From positions 45,992,409-46,056,408 of the forward strand of contig NC_060065.1 of the NCBI RefSeq assembly GCF_020283565.1: 64,000 nucleotides of DNA, in the 5' to 3' direction. This document shows, one piece after another, positions 33,361 to 47,800 of the stretch. The notes under the pieces were generated by a model that was not told where the DNA came from, did no database searches, and saw only the letters and a program-made list of their open reading frames with translations. The DNA is from Trifolium pratense. Taxonomy: Eukaryota; Streptophyta; Magnoliopsida; Fabales; Fabaceae. The first letter of the stretch is position 1. Each line of letters begins with the position of its first letter. A program made the position numbers and the translations under genes.

Positions 33361-36300
33361 ATGGCAAAGCTTTATGTGTTTTTGGCCACTCTTATATGCA
33401 TTGGTATCCTATTTCATGATGGAAAAGTTGGTGCTTTGAGTAGTGAAGATGGATCAGAGGAATGGGGATATGTACAAGTTAGACCTAGTAAGCCAAATGC
33501 ATTAGAATTGTGTAATTTCAATTATTGTGTTTTCCAAACTTTTTAAATTGATTGCATTAGAATTTGTGTAATTTCAATAATGATGGTGTTATTTTGAATT
33601 GTGTTATCATAGAAGCACACATGTTTTGGTGGCATTATAAAAGTCCCTACAGAGTGGAGAATTCCTCCGAGCCATGGCCAATAATTCTCTGGTTGGGGGG
33701 AGGACCACCAGTAAGTATTATTTGATTTAATTAATTTTGAACAAGAACAATTAATCCATATTTTTATTTTATTGTGGACTGAAATCTCCAATATTAACTG
33801 AATCAAACAGGGTGGTTCAGCAGTTGCAATTGGAAATTTTCAAGAGATTGGCCCTCTTGATCTCGATTTGAAGCAAAGGAATTTCACTTGGTTGAGAAAA
33901 GCAGATTTGCTATTTGTGGTAACTTAGCTATATGCACGATTCAAATAATGATGAATTTGATGAAATTTAACTTACACTGTAATTTTATTAAACTTTAAAA
34001 GTGTAATTTTTATTAAATACTTCTTTTTTGTTGTTATATATATAGGAAAATCCAGTTGGAATAGGGTACAGTTTTGTTGAGGATTACACCAGCTTATTTG
34101 TTAAAACAGACGAGGATGCAGCCACCGACTTGGTTACATTATTAATCAAAGTATTCAATAATGATTCATTCCTCCAAAAGTGTAATTTATTCATTTTTGG
34201 AGAATCTTATGGTGGAAAATTTGCTGCTACTCTTGGATTATCAGCCTACAAAGCAATTAAAAATGGAACATTGAAGGCCAAACTTGGAGGTATTCATTTT
34301 CTTTGAAATTTTTTATCATTTGTTATAAGGAATAAACAAAAACAACTATTAAAATGGAATAAAAAAAAAAAGAACACATAAATCATTTCAAAAGAAAAAA
34401 AAAGACTAAAAATTGGATATATATGTCACAAATAAAAATCATATTAAAGTCCTAAATATTAATTATATTATATATATATATACTATATAGTATTTTGTGA
34501 CTCTATACTATTTTTATCCAAATTTAGGTGTGGTATTAGCAGATAGTTGGATCTCCCCAGAAGATTATGTGGTAAGAACAAAAATAATTCTATCCTTAAT
34601 TTCTTTCAACATTAATTTGAGCTTTCACTTTTTTAACATTTAATTTGACTTTGCAGTTCTCATGGGCTCCTCTATTGAAAGACCTCTCAAGAATAGATGA
34701 CAATGGACTACAAAAATCAAACATGTATGTAACATATGTTTTAATTTTCATCTTTTTAGTGTTAATTAATGATCGTACTTCTCCCGACCATAATTATAAG
34801 TATTTTTTTTTTAGATTTATTGAATAACTGATATATCTAATTTATATATAATTTATAGATACATTAGTTATTCAATAAATATGTAAATAAAAAATGCTTA
34901 TAATTGTAGCTGAAGTATTGTAGAATCAATTTACCAGTTGTTCTCTATATATTATTTGATGAACATGATTTTGAGAACAGTTTGGCTGAAAAGATGAAGC
35001 AACAACTTGATGCTGGTGAATTTTCGAATGCATTTGATACATGGAAAGAAGTTGAAGATGTAATTAGCAATAGCAGCAACTATGTGGTACTAACATATAT
35101 ATTTTTATTAATCATATTTAAAAGCACTTAAATGAGAGATATATCTTCATAATTATAATATCTATTAGTACTATTGAAGAATTAATTTGAATTAAATCTC
35201 ATGTTTGTGTGTTCAAGAGTTTCACTGATTTTATGGCGGATGTTGGAAGAAATTTGTCAACAACAAAGAAGAGATCATTCTTTGAAATATCAATGAGGCG
35301 TAAAGATGATGTATACAACTTATTAAATGGTGCCATAAGAAAAAAATTAAAGATCATTCCAAAGATTCTTATGTAAGTCTCTATATAACTTTCTAAAATA
35401 AAAATAAATGTACCTCTAAAAATAGTTTAAATGTGGATCCTAATTAACATTTTTAATAGAATTGAATTTGTAAAATTGAATTTTATATAATGATGATAAA
35501 AGGAAAATGCTAGAAAAGTCTCCGGGTACTATTTTTTATTTTTTTAAGATATTGAAGGCACATTTTCAAAATAATACTTTTTTTTAAGTACATAATATAT
35601 ACTTTCTTATTAGTGTGGCCCAGAGATATTATTTAACATTTTTCATAATATATTATTAAAATTTATTATTTTGAAGCAATTATTAAAATTTATTATTTTG
35701 AAGCAATTATTAAAATTTATTAAAAATAGTAAGATTCACATTTGGACTAGGTCTATATTAAATGTTCTTAATTGTAATGATTAAAGCCATAATTTGATGT
35801 TTTTTTTTTGCAATTGCTGACAGGTGGACACCCTGGTGTGAAGGTGTGTTTAACAGTTTAAAAGGTGATTTTATGAAACCAAGAATAGCTGAGGTGAGAA
35901 CAAGCTTGAAACTTTGGTTTTAACTCAACTTGGGGTTAAAAAATTGTATTCATCATGTTTTATTTCTTGTAAACATTATGCTCTCATTTTCTAAACTTAA
36001 GTGTATAATTTTTATTTCATTTTCTAAACTTAGGTGCCTGCATGATTTTAATTTGATGTCTCTAATTTGGTTATCTTAGGTTGATGAGTTGCTAGCTCTT
36101 GGGGTCAATGTGACTATCTACAATGGACAAGTAAGTTTTCTTCATGAAAATAATATATAATTTTTGTTAATTGCATTTGAAATTATTTTAGAATTAATTG
36201 ACAATCTTGTATTTTTCCTTTTGTTTATAATGATGATTATTGGGTCCTTTTTACATAAAAAAAAAAACTAAATAAATTATTCACGACTATTATAGTTCCT

Positions 36301-37031
36301 TTTTACAAAATAACAAAATAAATTATTCTCGACTATTATAGGTCCTTTTTACAAAATAAAATAAGAATTTGCTAACAAGTCTTTTCGGAACACTTTTTAC
36401 ATATCTTAAATAATAAATTTTTATAAACTTTTTATGAAAATGTGTGAAGTCAATATATTGAAAATCAAAATATTTAAATTTTTAATTAAATAATTTATTT
36501 AAATAAATTGCTTAAAGAGCTCTCCGGAAGCACTCGTTGACATTTTCCATAAAATAAATATACTATTCTTGACAATTATAGGTTGATCTACTTTGTTCAA
36601 CCAAGGGAACTGAAGCTTGGGTCAAGAAACTCAAGTAAGTAACATCTCACCTATTTATTCACCTCTTCAAATTTGGTGAAAGCAATCAGTAATTAATTTA
36701 ATTTGCATAATTATTGTTTTAATTCTCATTACTTTTTTGGGTTATTTGTGTAGATGGTCAGGCCTTCAAAATTTCTTGAGCAAAGACAGAACTCCCTTGT
36801 ATTGTGGAAATGAAAGAATTACCAATGGCTTTTTTAAGTCATATGAAAACCTAAGCTTCTATTGGATACTTAATGCTGGCCAAAATGTGAGTCAAAATCA
36901 ATCATCATCTAAAAAACATTGCTTCTATTTCTCACCTATGCTTCTTTTTTAATATTGAAATATTAACAAATTTTTAATATAATGATCATATGTTAAGTGC
37001 TTACTTTAAGAATAATTGAGATTGCTAATTA

Positions 37032-37103
<72 letters not shown>

Positions 37104-37471
37104 GAGGTCAGTCATTAAATTCATTCAATAAAGTATTATGTAGTCAGCCTCAGAGCTCAGACCACATAATCAATAAAGGATCGAAATTTAAAATTTTGAA
37201 AAAGAATCCTCTAAAATATTTTTCATATATATGAGATGAACTACTTTGTTCATTTAATAGTTATGATTTTATTTTATTTTTTTGACAAAATAGTTATGAT
37301 TTTATTTAGATTTATTATATAATATCTTAAATTTAATTCAAAACCATATATTTAATTTGTGGTATGCTTATCTTTGTCTCTTTATTTTGATCATTGATGT
37401 AGGTACCTCTTTTTGAGCCATGCATAGCACTAAACATGGTGGGTGCAATTACAAAATCACCAGCGCCTTGA
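33361..37471 (+). CDS. Serine carboxypeptidase-like protein, SCPL51 type (gene 3), near-identical to gene 1
   Basis: Exons: 33361-33487, 33613-33710, 33811-33918, 34046-34289, 34528-34571, 34657-34724, 34981-35086, 35218-35372, 35824-35893, 36080-36130, 36582-36634, 36754-36886, 37403-37471. It encodes 441 residues, and by eye I see no amino-acid change from gene 1; the differences lie in the promoter, leader and introns. It therefore shares the signal peptide, Ser165 (FGESYGGK) and Asp359, and also the Gln at the catalytic His position (418) and the GGGPPG loop. If the duplication is real, this doubles the dosage of a probable pseudo-enzyme. If the duplication is an assembly artefact, this is the same locus or an allele. 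Confidence 0.85.
37034..37101. repeat. (AT)n microsatellite in SCPL gene 3 intron 12
   Basis: Copy of 8394-8462, a few bases different in length. Confidence 0.95.
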
Positions 37472-38497
37472 ATTTATCTTATATGGCATACATATTATTA
37501 AATATAAATAATACAAATAGAGAATGAAACAGAGATCCTGTTGAAAATTCGTGATGGCATATGTAAAATGTTGATCATTCTATGTTTATCGATTATTAAT
37601 AATCATAAATATATTTTTATTTGTTAAGATATTTTTATTTTATTTTTTCTGATTAGATTTTGTCCACCCCAATTGTGTTTCTTTTTTTTATAAATTTATA
37701 ACTTATAAAAAACGATAACAAAATAGGCTTTGTAAAAGAAAAAAAAATAGAAAAGTTAAAATATTGCTAAGGTTAAGGATTGGACTTTTGTCTTTTCAAC
37801 TTTACCAACTAAACTAAAAAAATACTTAAAATTTAAATCTCATATTGAAATTTCTCTTTTCATTGATTAAAAGAAAACGTCATAAAAAAAATGCAACCTA
37901 TGAGGTTAGGAATTGGTTAAATTAGAAGTAGCTCAAATCTGAATAGTATATAGTTAATATTAAACAGCACTGACAGCAGGCTCGACCCACACCCATGTGT
38001 TGAGCGTGCAACGATATCGAGCCTCAAAATTTTGATGCCTTATTAATAATAGTTATATATTTTTAATGGTTGTAAAAATATCATTTGTGCATTAATAAAT
38101 TAGTGGTAGGATATTGTTTTTTTTTTTGGTGTGCAAGGTCTTTGGTTCAAAAGATATAGAACTCAATCAGTAGGTCATTTAAATTTTGCGTCAAATTTAA
38201 TTGTGAATTAAGATGTCACTTTTTAATGTTTTTTTTTAACCAATGTCACTTTTTAATGTTATATACAATGATAATTAATTTTTATGTTTTTATAATTTAA
38301 ATTAAGAATAATTCTTTTTAAATATTTTGTATTTTTTATTAGCGACTCATTTTTAATATTCAAGTAAGACTTCTAAAAAATTGGGGACGACTTTGCGTAT
38401 GCCAAACTCAATGTTTGAAGTTTATAGTAAGTTTTTCGTATTTTGTTTGACAAACTCATAATGCTTCTTGTTGATACATAATGAGTTTAAGAGTATG
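37472..38497. other. Intergenic, copy of 8835-9860
   Basis: Same content as copy A; no gene seen. Confidence 0.6.
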
Positions 38498-38667
38498 TGT
38501 TAGATAATAAAATAATAGGCTATGTTATTGGGCCTGTTAGTTTAGAGTTCATTAGGTCTTATACATATTCTCTAATAACTTTTTGTAATGTTAAGTTAAT
38601 GCAATGATATTCTATTGAACCCTAACCGTCTTTCTCTTTTCCTATTTGTGTATCTCTAATTCTAACA
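38498..38667 (+). mobile_element. Possible solo LTR, copy B
   Basis: Copy of 9861-10030. Confidence 0.35.
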
Positions 38668-39022
38668 CTCAAAACTTCCAAATTTCAAGAAATTCAATCA
38701 AAAACAACAACAATCAAATAGAGAATTATTTGATGGCGTAACAAATCCCCTAGCGGTGTAACAACAAGCCTCAATAATAAAACCCGGTTTTGACGACACT
38801 AACGAGAACCATATCACCATTTGAAAACTACTTCAACTCTACCGACGTGGTGGAGATTGACGGTGGAAAGGAGTATAAGAACCCCAACAAGGTGAAATAA
38901 TGGCACGAAGTAGTACCTCATCGCACCATCACCACCGTAGACTATATTGTGAAGAATTTTAAAAGGAAGACATACGGAATACGGATACAGAAGAAAAAAA
39001 ATATATGTAGTCATTAAAACAC

Positions 39023-39272
39023 TTTAGAACTAATGAACGAAAATGAATAATTTTTGTTTTTCGTAGTTAATTTTTATTCATCACGTATTCAATTTAACTC
39101 AACCATACATCATGTAGTTAATTTTTTAATTTTTATTATCTTTCATGTATTCAATTTAACTCAACCATACATCATGTAGTTAATTTGTATTATCTTTCGT
39201 AGTTAATTTTTAATTTTTATTCATCATGTATTCAATTTTAATTTTAGAACTAATGAACGAAAATGAATAAAT
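39023..39272. repeat. Short direct repeats, copy B
   Basis: Copy of 10386-10635. Confidence 0.6.
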
Positions 39273-39367
39273 TTATCTTTCCTAAATTATGAAGATATAG
39301 AATAGGTCTCGCCATATTTTAAAGTTTAAACCATAAAATCAAGATTTATTAAAACTCTGTTTCGGTG

Positions 39368-40342
39368 GAGTTCAGTTATGCTCCATTCCTTTATCCTCCA
39401 GTTTGCTCCAGTTCCTTTATGGATGAATGACATGTGGCAATTAAAAAATTTAATGGGTGAGATTAAACTTCAATAGGTTCAACATTTTATGGTTACTCTA
39501 CTCCTCTTATTCTCTGTACGCTTCCTCTTCTCTGTTTGCAGTTTTGCAGTGTCACCGTTGACACTCGACGGCCACCACCATGGCAAAGCTTCGCCGCCAC
39601 CGTGTTTATATTATTGATCTTCTTTTTCTCTCAAATCTACCATGCCAAAGCTCTGCAATTTTTTTAGATTTGCACTTTTCTCCCCCAAATTGTTTTTCGC
39701 TATGTTTGTTACGGTGCCGTTCACCGCTATTTTCACATCCGCCGCCGCTTGCCGTCGTGGTATCTTCTTTGTGCCGCCATCTCCCCATTTTTTTCAGTTT
39801 GAAGATTGTTTGATTGAAACTTAAGATTGTCATTGAAGATTGATTGATTGAAATTGTTGTTTGGTGGTGATGCAATCGATTTGAGACAGGAATTAGAAAA
39901 GAGGGAAAATGTAATTTTAAGATTCTGCAACTTAAGTTTCTGTAATTTTAAGATTCTAATGTTTTAAGATCTATCAGTTTTTCGGAAGAGGTGTTTCATT
40001 TTTTTCCATTAGATTTTGTTCTTGTTTGGAAGATCTGCAACGTGAAAATATGCTCGGCGCTGGAATGAACGCAGAGGGATGATGTCGTCACTAGGACGGT
40101 GGCGAGCGGCGTAGGGATTGCTAGAGTGGGCGACGATGGCCAAACGGTGATGAGAGGAAAATGAAGCATTGTACTGTGGAGGAAGAGTGACAAAGGAAAG
40201 GAAGAAGACAAATTACATGATGTTGTTAAAACTTTTTTTAATTTTTAATCCGGACTGTTGATTAGTTTTTATCCAAGTGTCACTATCTGGGCAAGGTAAT
40301 GGAAGGAACTTGAGAATAAGGTAATGGAGCATACCTGAACTC
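39368..40342. mobile_element. Non-autonomous Mutator-like element, copy B
   Basis: Copy of 10731-11705 with the same 9-bp flanks (39359-39367, 40343-40351). One substitution was noticed (10954 C, 39591 T). Confidence 0.85.
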
Positions 40343-40832
40343 GTTTCGGTGCTCCACTCACATAATCACATTACTACTAATAAATAATGATTTAAACAAA
40401 CATAGAAGTGTTATGGTTTTAATGGAAGGGGCTGTCATAATGGAGAAAATTAGTCCGTAACGGCAAATGTGATTATGTGAATGATTGAGTATCCCCAAGT
40501 ATTTTTTTATAATAAAATTTTGCTTATTAAAAAAAAAAAGTTGACGTGCAAATTTCATTTGAAACCCTTTTTTTTTTTTACACAATTTGAAACCCTTAAA
40601 AAACTTCTATTTTCCTTTTTATTTTTTCTATTTCACTTTGTGGGGGTGTGTAACCAATAGTGTTCATTGTGTTCATTGTATTTTCCTAGAAATAATGTAC
40701 CGTCTAATCTGACTTGGGATCAATTTTGGCATCAAGTGGTTTCAGACCCCAACCGCCAATTGTCACTGGACCAACTAACGATTAATAATATATTATAAAT
40801 CAACAAATGGAAGAAAAAAAATACAAGAGATA

Positions 40833-41597
40833 CTCTACCCATTCTGGTAGGACAAGTATAGATGATACTCAATCCCAAGAGCTACGGCTAAAACAAAAGA
40901 CAATATTGTTGTATATTACTTTTCCCTATACCACCCAAAATGTACGCTATAAGCTAGCTATACAATCCAATGGGTTCACGCACCATTCATAATAAAGGCA
41001 TGACGAATGAACTTTCTTTGCTAGCAACCATTTCCGCGACACCAATTTTATTCTCTCAATTATATCATTAACATGAATTTCCTTGGCTGAGCAAATTTTC
41101 TCATTACGTGCACGCCAAATCATCCAAATCGTTGCGTGCCATATTATCGATATCCCTTTATGCCCCGATTTCCCTTTCTTTAGGTGCAACAAAACTATCA
41201 TATATAAGACGTATTCTACCAATTCTTGTAAAAGAAGTATAGATATATAGTACTCAAAACCCAAAAGCTATAGCTAAAACAATAGACAATGTTCATATCG
41301 TTGTATATTCCTTTTCCGTATACCACTCAAAAAGTTATCTAGCTATACAATCCAATGGGTTCACACACCGTTAATAATAAAGGCATGACAAATGAACTTT
41401 CTTTGTTAGCAACCATTTCCACAACACCGATTTTCTCCTCACAATTATCTCATTCACCTGAATTTCCTTGGCCGAGAAAATTTTCTCATTACGTGCACGC
41501 CAAATCGTTGTGTGCCATATCATCGATATCCCTTTATGCCCCGACTTCCCTTTCTTTGGGTGCAAGAAAACTATCAAGGAGGGAATGTAAGGTAATC
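40833..41597 (-). mobile_element. LINE 3' end tandem pair, copy B
   Basis: Copy of 12196-12960, with the same 105-codon and 78-codon remnants. Confidence 0.75.
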
Positions 41598-42239
41598 CAC
41601 ACTTCACAATAGTGTCTATTTCTCTTTGTTTGTTAAAATAAAAAAACTATCAAGTAGATTAATTCCATTCTAATTCCCCGTTCAATTTAGGATTAGGATG
41701 ATCAATACTCTCTTTTTTGTCAAGTGAGCTACACTCTTTTTTTTTTTTGTTACAAAAGTAAGCTACACTCTTTATTTTGATTAAAAAATATTTAAATAAT
41801 ATTATAATTTATTTCATTCAACATTCAAATTTATCACGTTTCAAGCCAATTCTCTTTTACTTATTCCAAAAAAAAAAAAAAATAACAATTCACATTTATA
41901 TTTTTCCAAAAGTGAAATAAATAAAATAACCATAAAAAAATTAATTAGTAGACTAAACAAAAATAACCATAAAAAACTACAAAGAATACTTTGTAATTCA
42001 TAAGAAAATATTATCCATCACATACTCAATATAATCACCGAAAGCCTATTCAAATTTAAGCACCATATTTTCTTAAATTTAATTACAAATAGAAAAAATA
42101 AACACCAATTACATTCTTGATTAGATAACTTGTCACAATTTTATTTTATTTGAAAAAAATGGAATAAAAAATGATATATAAAAGAACTAAGAGATATATG
42201 ATAAAGAGAATATAAATGAGATCAAGACAAACAATTTAC

Positions 42240-42609
42240 CTTACATGCTAAAGAGCAAAAGCAAGAAGAATCAATAAGATTTCTATCACATATTTTACAA
42301 AGAGAGTTGCTATTGTGACCAATTTTACCAATATTGTTCCTCTTAGGATGTGGTCGATTCCTCTTGTTTAAGAATACAAGATCCGCATAATGGATTGTCA
42401 ATGCAATCGATGCAGAACTTGTTACGCTCATTTTTGGGATCGTTTGAATGGTCTTCACAAATAGTGAAAAACGTAGTGATTGCCAACAATGTTTGCAACC
42501 AGGGCACGTGCATCATATCCTATGCAACAAACACATCAATTGTAATCAGAAAAAATAAGAATAAAAAAATCAAACTTGACATTGTAATTGAAATGAGTAA
42601 ACTTACCAT
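42240..42609 (-). pseudogene. PLATZ pseudogene, copy B
   Basis: Copy of 13601-13970 with the identical internal deletion, so the deletion preceded the 28.6-kb duplication. Confidence 0.8.
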
Positions 42610-42806
42610 TCCGATTGTGTAGAATATTGACTCTGGACAGTCAACATAAAATAGTAGTGATTAGAAATTGACAAACAATAATCTATAGGCAGTCAACATA
42701 AAATATTGGTGGGTCAACAGAGGCTCATAAACTAAGATAGTTAGACGTAAAACTCTGATTTTTTTTAAAATGAAAATTCATTAAATAAAAAGAAACTAAT
42801 TATCTA

Positions 42807-42992
42807 CTCCCTCCGGTCTTTAATATAATAGAAGTTTTACTTTTTAAGTTCATTGAATTTCTAATGTATTTGGTCAATAATATAGACCAAATATATTAAA
42901 AACTCAATGAACTTAAAAAGTAAAACTTCTATTATATTAAGGACTAGAGAGAGATATCATCAAAAAAAAAAAAAAAAAAAGACTAGAGAGAG
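42807..42992. mobile_element. Stowaway-type MITE, copy B
   Basis: Copy of 14168-14353 with the same A19 run. Confidence 0.85.
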
Positions 42993-43099
42993 TATAGAAA
43001 TATATACCAAAATTAACAAGCCATATAGTCAAATGGTACTTTTTAATATTCTATTTTATATGATCTTTTTCTAAATTTATTTTGAAAACTTTATACATT

Positions 43100-43233
43100 C
43101 TTAATATAAGATAAATTTTACTTTTTAGATTCATTGAAAATCTAATGTATCTAGTCCAAATTATTGACTAGATACATTATATTTTCAATGAATTTAAAAA
43201 GTAATTTTTTTTTATATTAAGGACCGGAGGAAG
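43100..43233. mobile_element. Second Stowaway-type MITE, copy B
   Basis: Copy of 14461-14594. Confidence 0.7.
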
Positions 43234-43722
43234 TATATACTAAACAATAATATTTTATTTTATTTGATAAGTTTTTCTAAATTTATTTTGGCAAAAATTT
43301 ATATACATACCAAACAATTATTATATATAATTAATAAAGTCTCAAGATTTAATAGTTTATACTCTAAAATGATACATTTTCCCTATTTTTGCTTTTTTTT
43401 TTTTTTTTTTTTGCGTCTTCTCGTCTAAGATATTGTCATGTTTTGGATGAGACGTAGCCTCACTTGGAGAAAGGAAGAATAATAAGATGATTATTTTTTA
43501 AATGCAAATTTATTAAATAAAAGGAAATTATTAATCTATAGAAAATGTATAACAAACTTTGTAACTTTTAATATTTTATTTTATAACTTGGAAAAATAAT
43601 AAAAAGATTCCTTTTTATATTCATTAAATAAAAGGAAATTAATAAACTATAGAAAATATATAAAAACCTGACAAGTCTTACCATCAAACGATACCTTCTA
43701 AAACAAATATAAAACATATTAA

Positions 43723-43724
<2 letters not shown>

Positions 43725-43811
<87 letters not shown>
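43725..43811. repeat. (AT)n microsatellite, longer allele
   Basis: Copy of 15084-15149, about 22 bases longer. Confidence 0.95.
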
Positions 43812-43813
<2 letters not shown>

Positions 43814-43967
43814 GATTATAAATAGTTAAAGTCTCAAAGAATCAAATAGTTTTATAAATTTCTTTAAAATTAAATTAAATTTGAAACAAAGACTAATTTT
43901 ATCAAGAAGCAAGATCAGAGTAATTGGGCCCAAAGCCCATGAAAACCTCCCCCATCTAAATCCGGTT

Positions 43968-44218
43968 GATATTTTCTCTTCCCCCCTCCCATGAATCTTT
44001 TATACCCCCCAATATTCCAATTTTGCCCTTGCAGAAATATTCGGTTCGCAGAAACCGAAATTTTTCTAGTGCAAATTCAGAGTAAATTTCGGTTTTTAGA
44101 AACCGAAATTTGTTTTTAAGGCAAAAAAAAACTTTCTACGAACCGAAGTTTTTTCAAGAGCAAAATTGGAAATTCAAGGGAGATAAAAGATTCATGGGGG
44201 GTGGGGAGAGAAAATATC
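43968..44218. mobile_element. Mutator-type MITE, copy B
   Basis: Copy of 15306-15556 with the same 10-bp flanks. Confidence 0.8.
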
Positions 44219-44821
44219 AAATCCGGTTAGTCTCTAGAAGATCATAGTGGGCTAAAAGGTGAGCAAGTTTATTCCCCTCCTCTTTTCTTTTACATGACTA
44301 AAGCTACGGTTAACAAAATGCCTCTTAGATTTCTAAATTCCTAAAACTAAATTAGTAAAAACTAGTGGATAAAAGGTGAGCAAATGATGCATTACATTTA
44401 TAATTTTGATAAAAGATGTGGTTGAACTATTTTATAAATGTGATCAGCCGACAATAGATACTAATATATTTCAACTTGAACAGTTTCAGTTTTAAACTGT
44501 GATCATTTTTTCTAAATATAATAAAAATATATTTAAGGTTATAATTGATCATGTGACGGTAAAAGTGATCGTTGATGCACAAGATATGGACAGTGAGCGA
44601 CATTTGACAGCTTTGGGGCAAAAATTACATCAACGAACCAAATTCAAATCAATAATTGAAGGAATCCTAAGATTATATGGGACTATGATCCGGAGACTGT
44701 ATAAGACTGTACCATAGAAAGAAGGCTTATAAAAACTAATTTGTAAAAACGCTTTATATGGATGACCTTATGAAAAGTTTTTATAAAGTGTAGGAGTGAG
44801 TGAGACAAATCACACTTGAAA

Positions 44822-47800
44822 CACTAGTAGAAAAAAGCTTTTTTACATCTGGCGAAAAACACTTTTTACATCTGAGAAATGTCAGATGTAGGCGCACGAG
44901 ACTTAGTAAGTATACACGTTTTACATCTGGCATAGTCAGATGTAAAAAAACACTTTTTACCTCTGACCAACGGGAAAATCAAATATTATTTTTTAAAAAT
45001 TAAATTGGACCTTTTACATCTGACCAAGTCCACCAGATGTGAAATCTTAACTTTTTTTTTTTCAAAAACCTGCATTGTTTTTAATATTTTAAATCTTTTT
45101 TTCTTATTAAAAAAAATCTAACCCACAATGCCAACAATATAACATAACTTGCATCAAGAACATAATACTAAAATTCAACATCCGTAGCCAAATTCAACAT
45201 TCAACATATATATAGTAATAATGTCATTAAAGTATAACCATTGAAATCCAAAATACAAAACATCATAATAATTAATACTAATCCATCCAAAATACAAATT
45301 AAAACATCATCATAACTAATCAATTGTAACTTCACACAAACCTAGCTAGCTCCTAATCTTTCCGTCGGCATCATCATAATCTACATCAGGATTATATAGG
45401 TCAAGAAAACAAGTTGCCCAACGGTCTCGCAAATCATACAGCTCCTCCTCTGTTAATGTCGTGGGATCATTGAACACCTACAATATGTAAATAACTTAAT
45501 TCATATGTAAATAACTACAATATGTTAATTAATGTATGGTAAATGAATCATTTATCCAAACAACAGCTAAATGCAAAAGCAAATGTGAATAACACACTGT
45601 TTGACCCCTTTCTAGCTAGTGAATCACGCAAGCAACAACCAGCATAGCCATTTAGTGAAGTTTATAGTAGATGCTCAAGAACAACAAATTACTAAGTCAT
45701 ACACTCGTATGCAGGTAAGAAAATCAAGATAAGGCATGACAAGTGACAAGCAACGATTAGTAAGTACAATTGTGTGCTCTAAAACAAATGTTACCTATGC
45801 GCTTTCTTGGTCCTAGCTCTAACTGTAATTCTATGATGTATCTCTGTCGAATTTGGATCAAGAGCTGGTTGAGATATCTCCAATCCTTCTTCCCTTACAA
45901 TCTCAACCTATCTGCAAAACAGATGCCTAATTAATTAATTAATTTGTTCTTTGGGGGGAATATAAAAACAAGATAAAGAATATAAATATAAATATAACAT
46001 GTATAATACTTACTTTTCTACCATTTCGGAAGGGTAAACAAAGACTACTTAGCAACTTAATGTGACCTAAATTAATATAAGGATAATATCAGTTGCAAAG
46101 AAATCATGGTAGTGATTGAAAACTGAAAAGGTTATAATTTAGTCTTTTACATGAAACATAAATATCATATAGCAAAAATGTACAGAACTTCAACTTGAAT
46201 CAAGACAAGGCAGTCATATCATATGCTATCATATAAACAAATGCATTCAAAAGTCTACTAACAGAGCCAGGGTCAGGTAGTGTAATATTACTCAAACCAT
46301 TTGTGACTAGAAGATTAATTTGATAAGTCATATACTTACCACTTTGTTTGGTTTCTAGCAGCAATATGTATGGCCTTGCTACTCCAATCAAGATCCCGCC
46401 ATCCATCCACATTGGCATCGTAATGGATATTACTAACTCTGAGAAATAAAATGTAACCACTCTCTCAAACCTGAATCATATGGTCATCACAATAAATTAG
46501 AAGACAACATTTCAATAGCCACACATTGAAGGAACATTGGCTCAACATATGAACAAAAACATAAGCATAAACACAAACAAGTCACAATAGTAATTTCTAC
46601 AATACTTTTTTGAATGGCCAAATGCAATCACATGTTATGTTAGGTATTGAAATTGAAACAATATAACCAGCCACATAACCGTAAAAGGCTATTTATCATA
46701 TGCCTCCATTGGTACTCAAGAAAACATGGTCATTTGTGCATACACTTACTCTGTCTCTGTATATGCCTGAATCCAACAGAATCAAAGAAATAGTTAATGA
46801 AAAAGAGTGGTAACAGGATCACCAAAGCCATTCATTAGCTTCCGGTGACCTAATGAATAAGATCACCAACCTTGAAACATGAAGTCCATGTTCTGTTAGC
46901 TAATAGCAACCAATGCTTAAACTAGAAAATCAATCCAAATTATCCAATCAACAACACTCACATAGAAAGAGACAAAAGAAGTTAACCTGTGAAACATATA
47001 TGCAATAACTGAGAAAAAAAGCAATACATGTGCTTGTTGTCACCTAATTTAACATAACTGCTAAAGTCATGAATCAACACCAAAAGCAATCAAAAGCAAT
47101 AACTTACAAAAGAAATCATAGAAACAAATGCAAATAAAAATAAAAATCAAGAAGAAACCATGAAACAACAGCTGGAACTAAAAACTAAAAAGCTACAAGT
47201 CCCAAAAACCATCACCTTACCCAAACTACCAGCAGCAAAAACAGATACAGAACCACAAACAAGAGAACCCAAAACCATACTTAAGGGCCAAACCCCAAAA
47301 GACAGACGCCAGGAAACCCAAACCAAAGCAGGCCTTCAAGAATAACATAAACTAAGAATCCAATCACTCAAGAACTGAGCAAGAAAGCACATAAAAACCA
47401 GTACCATATGCCAAACAACTTTCACGTTATAGTTAAAGCACATATAGTTAAAGCAAGTGGAACTTTCACGTTATTGATACAAAGAGAGTAAAATCGTTAG
47501 TTCACTAATATAATTGAAGAATTGTTTTATCAATAAGCCAACAACTACAGACAAGTTTAACACCTTAAAAAAAATATAAATATGAAGAATCCATACCATA
47601 ATTGTGTTGAAATGTTTTCCAATTAACCAATGTGAAATAGCACAGAAATTTTTCACAGATTAACTTAAACTTAAACTAAACAAAAGTTTTAAAACCAAAA
47701 CCATACCGTAACAAATATAAACAGAAATTCTTAAACTAAACAGAAATTCTTCATAGTTATATCTGTTAATTGATATGTGAAAATTCTTCCAATTAACCTA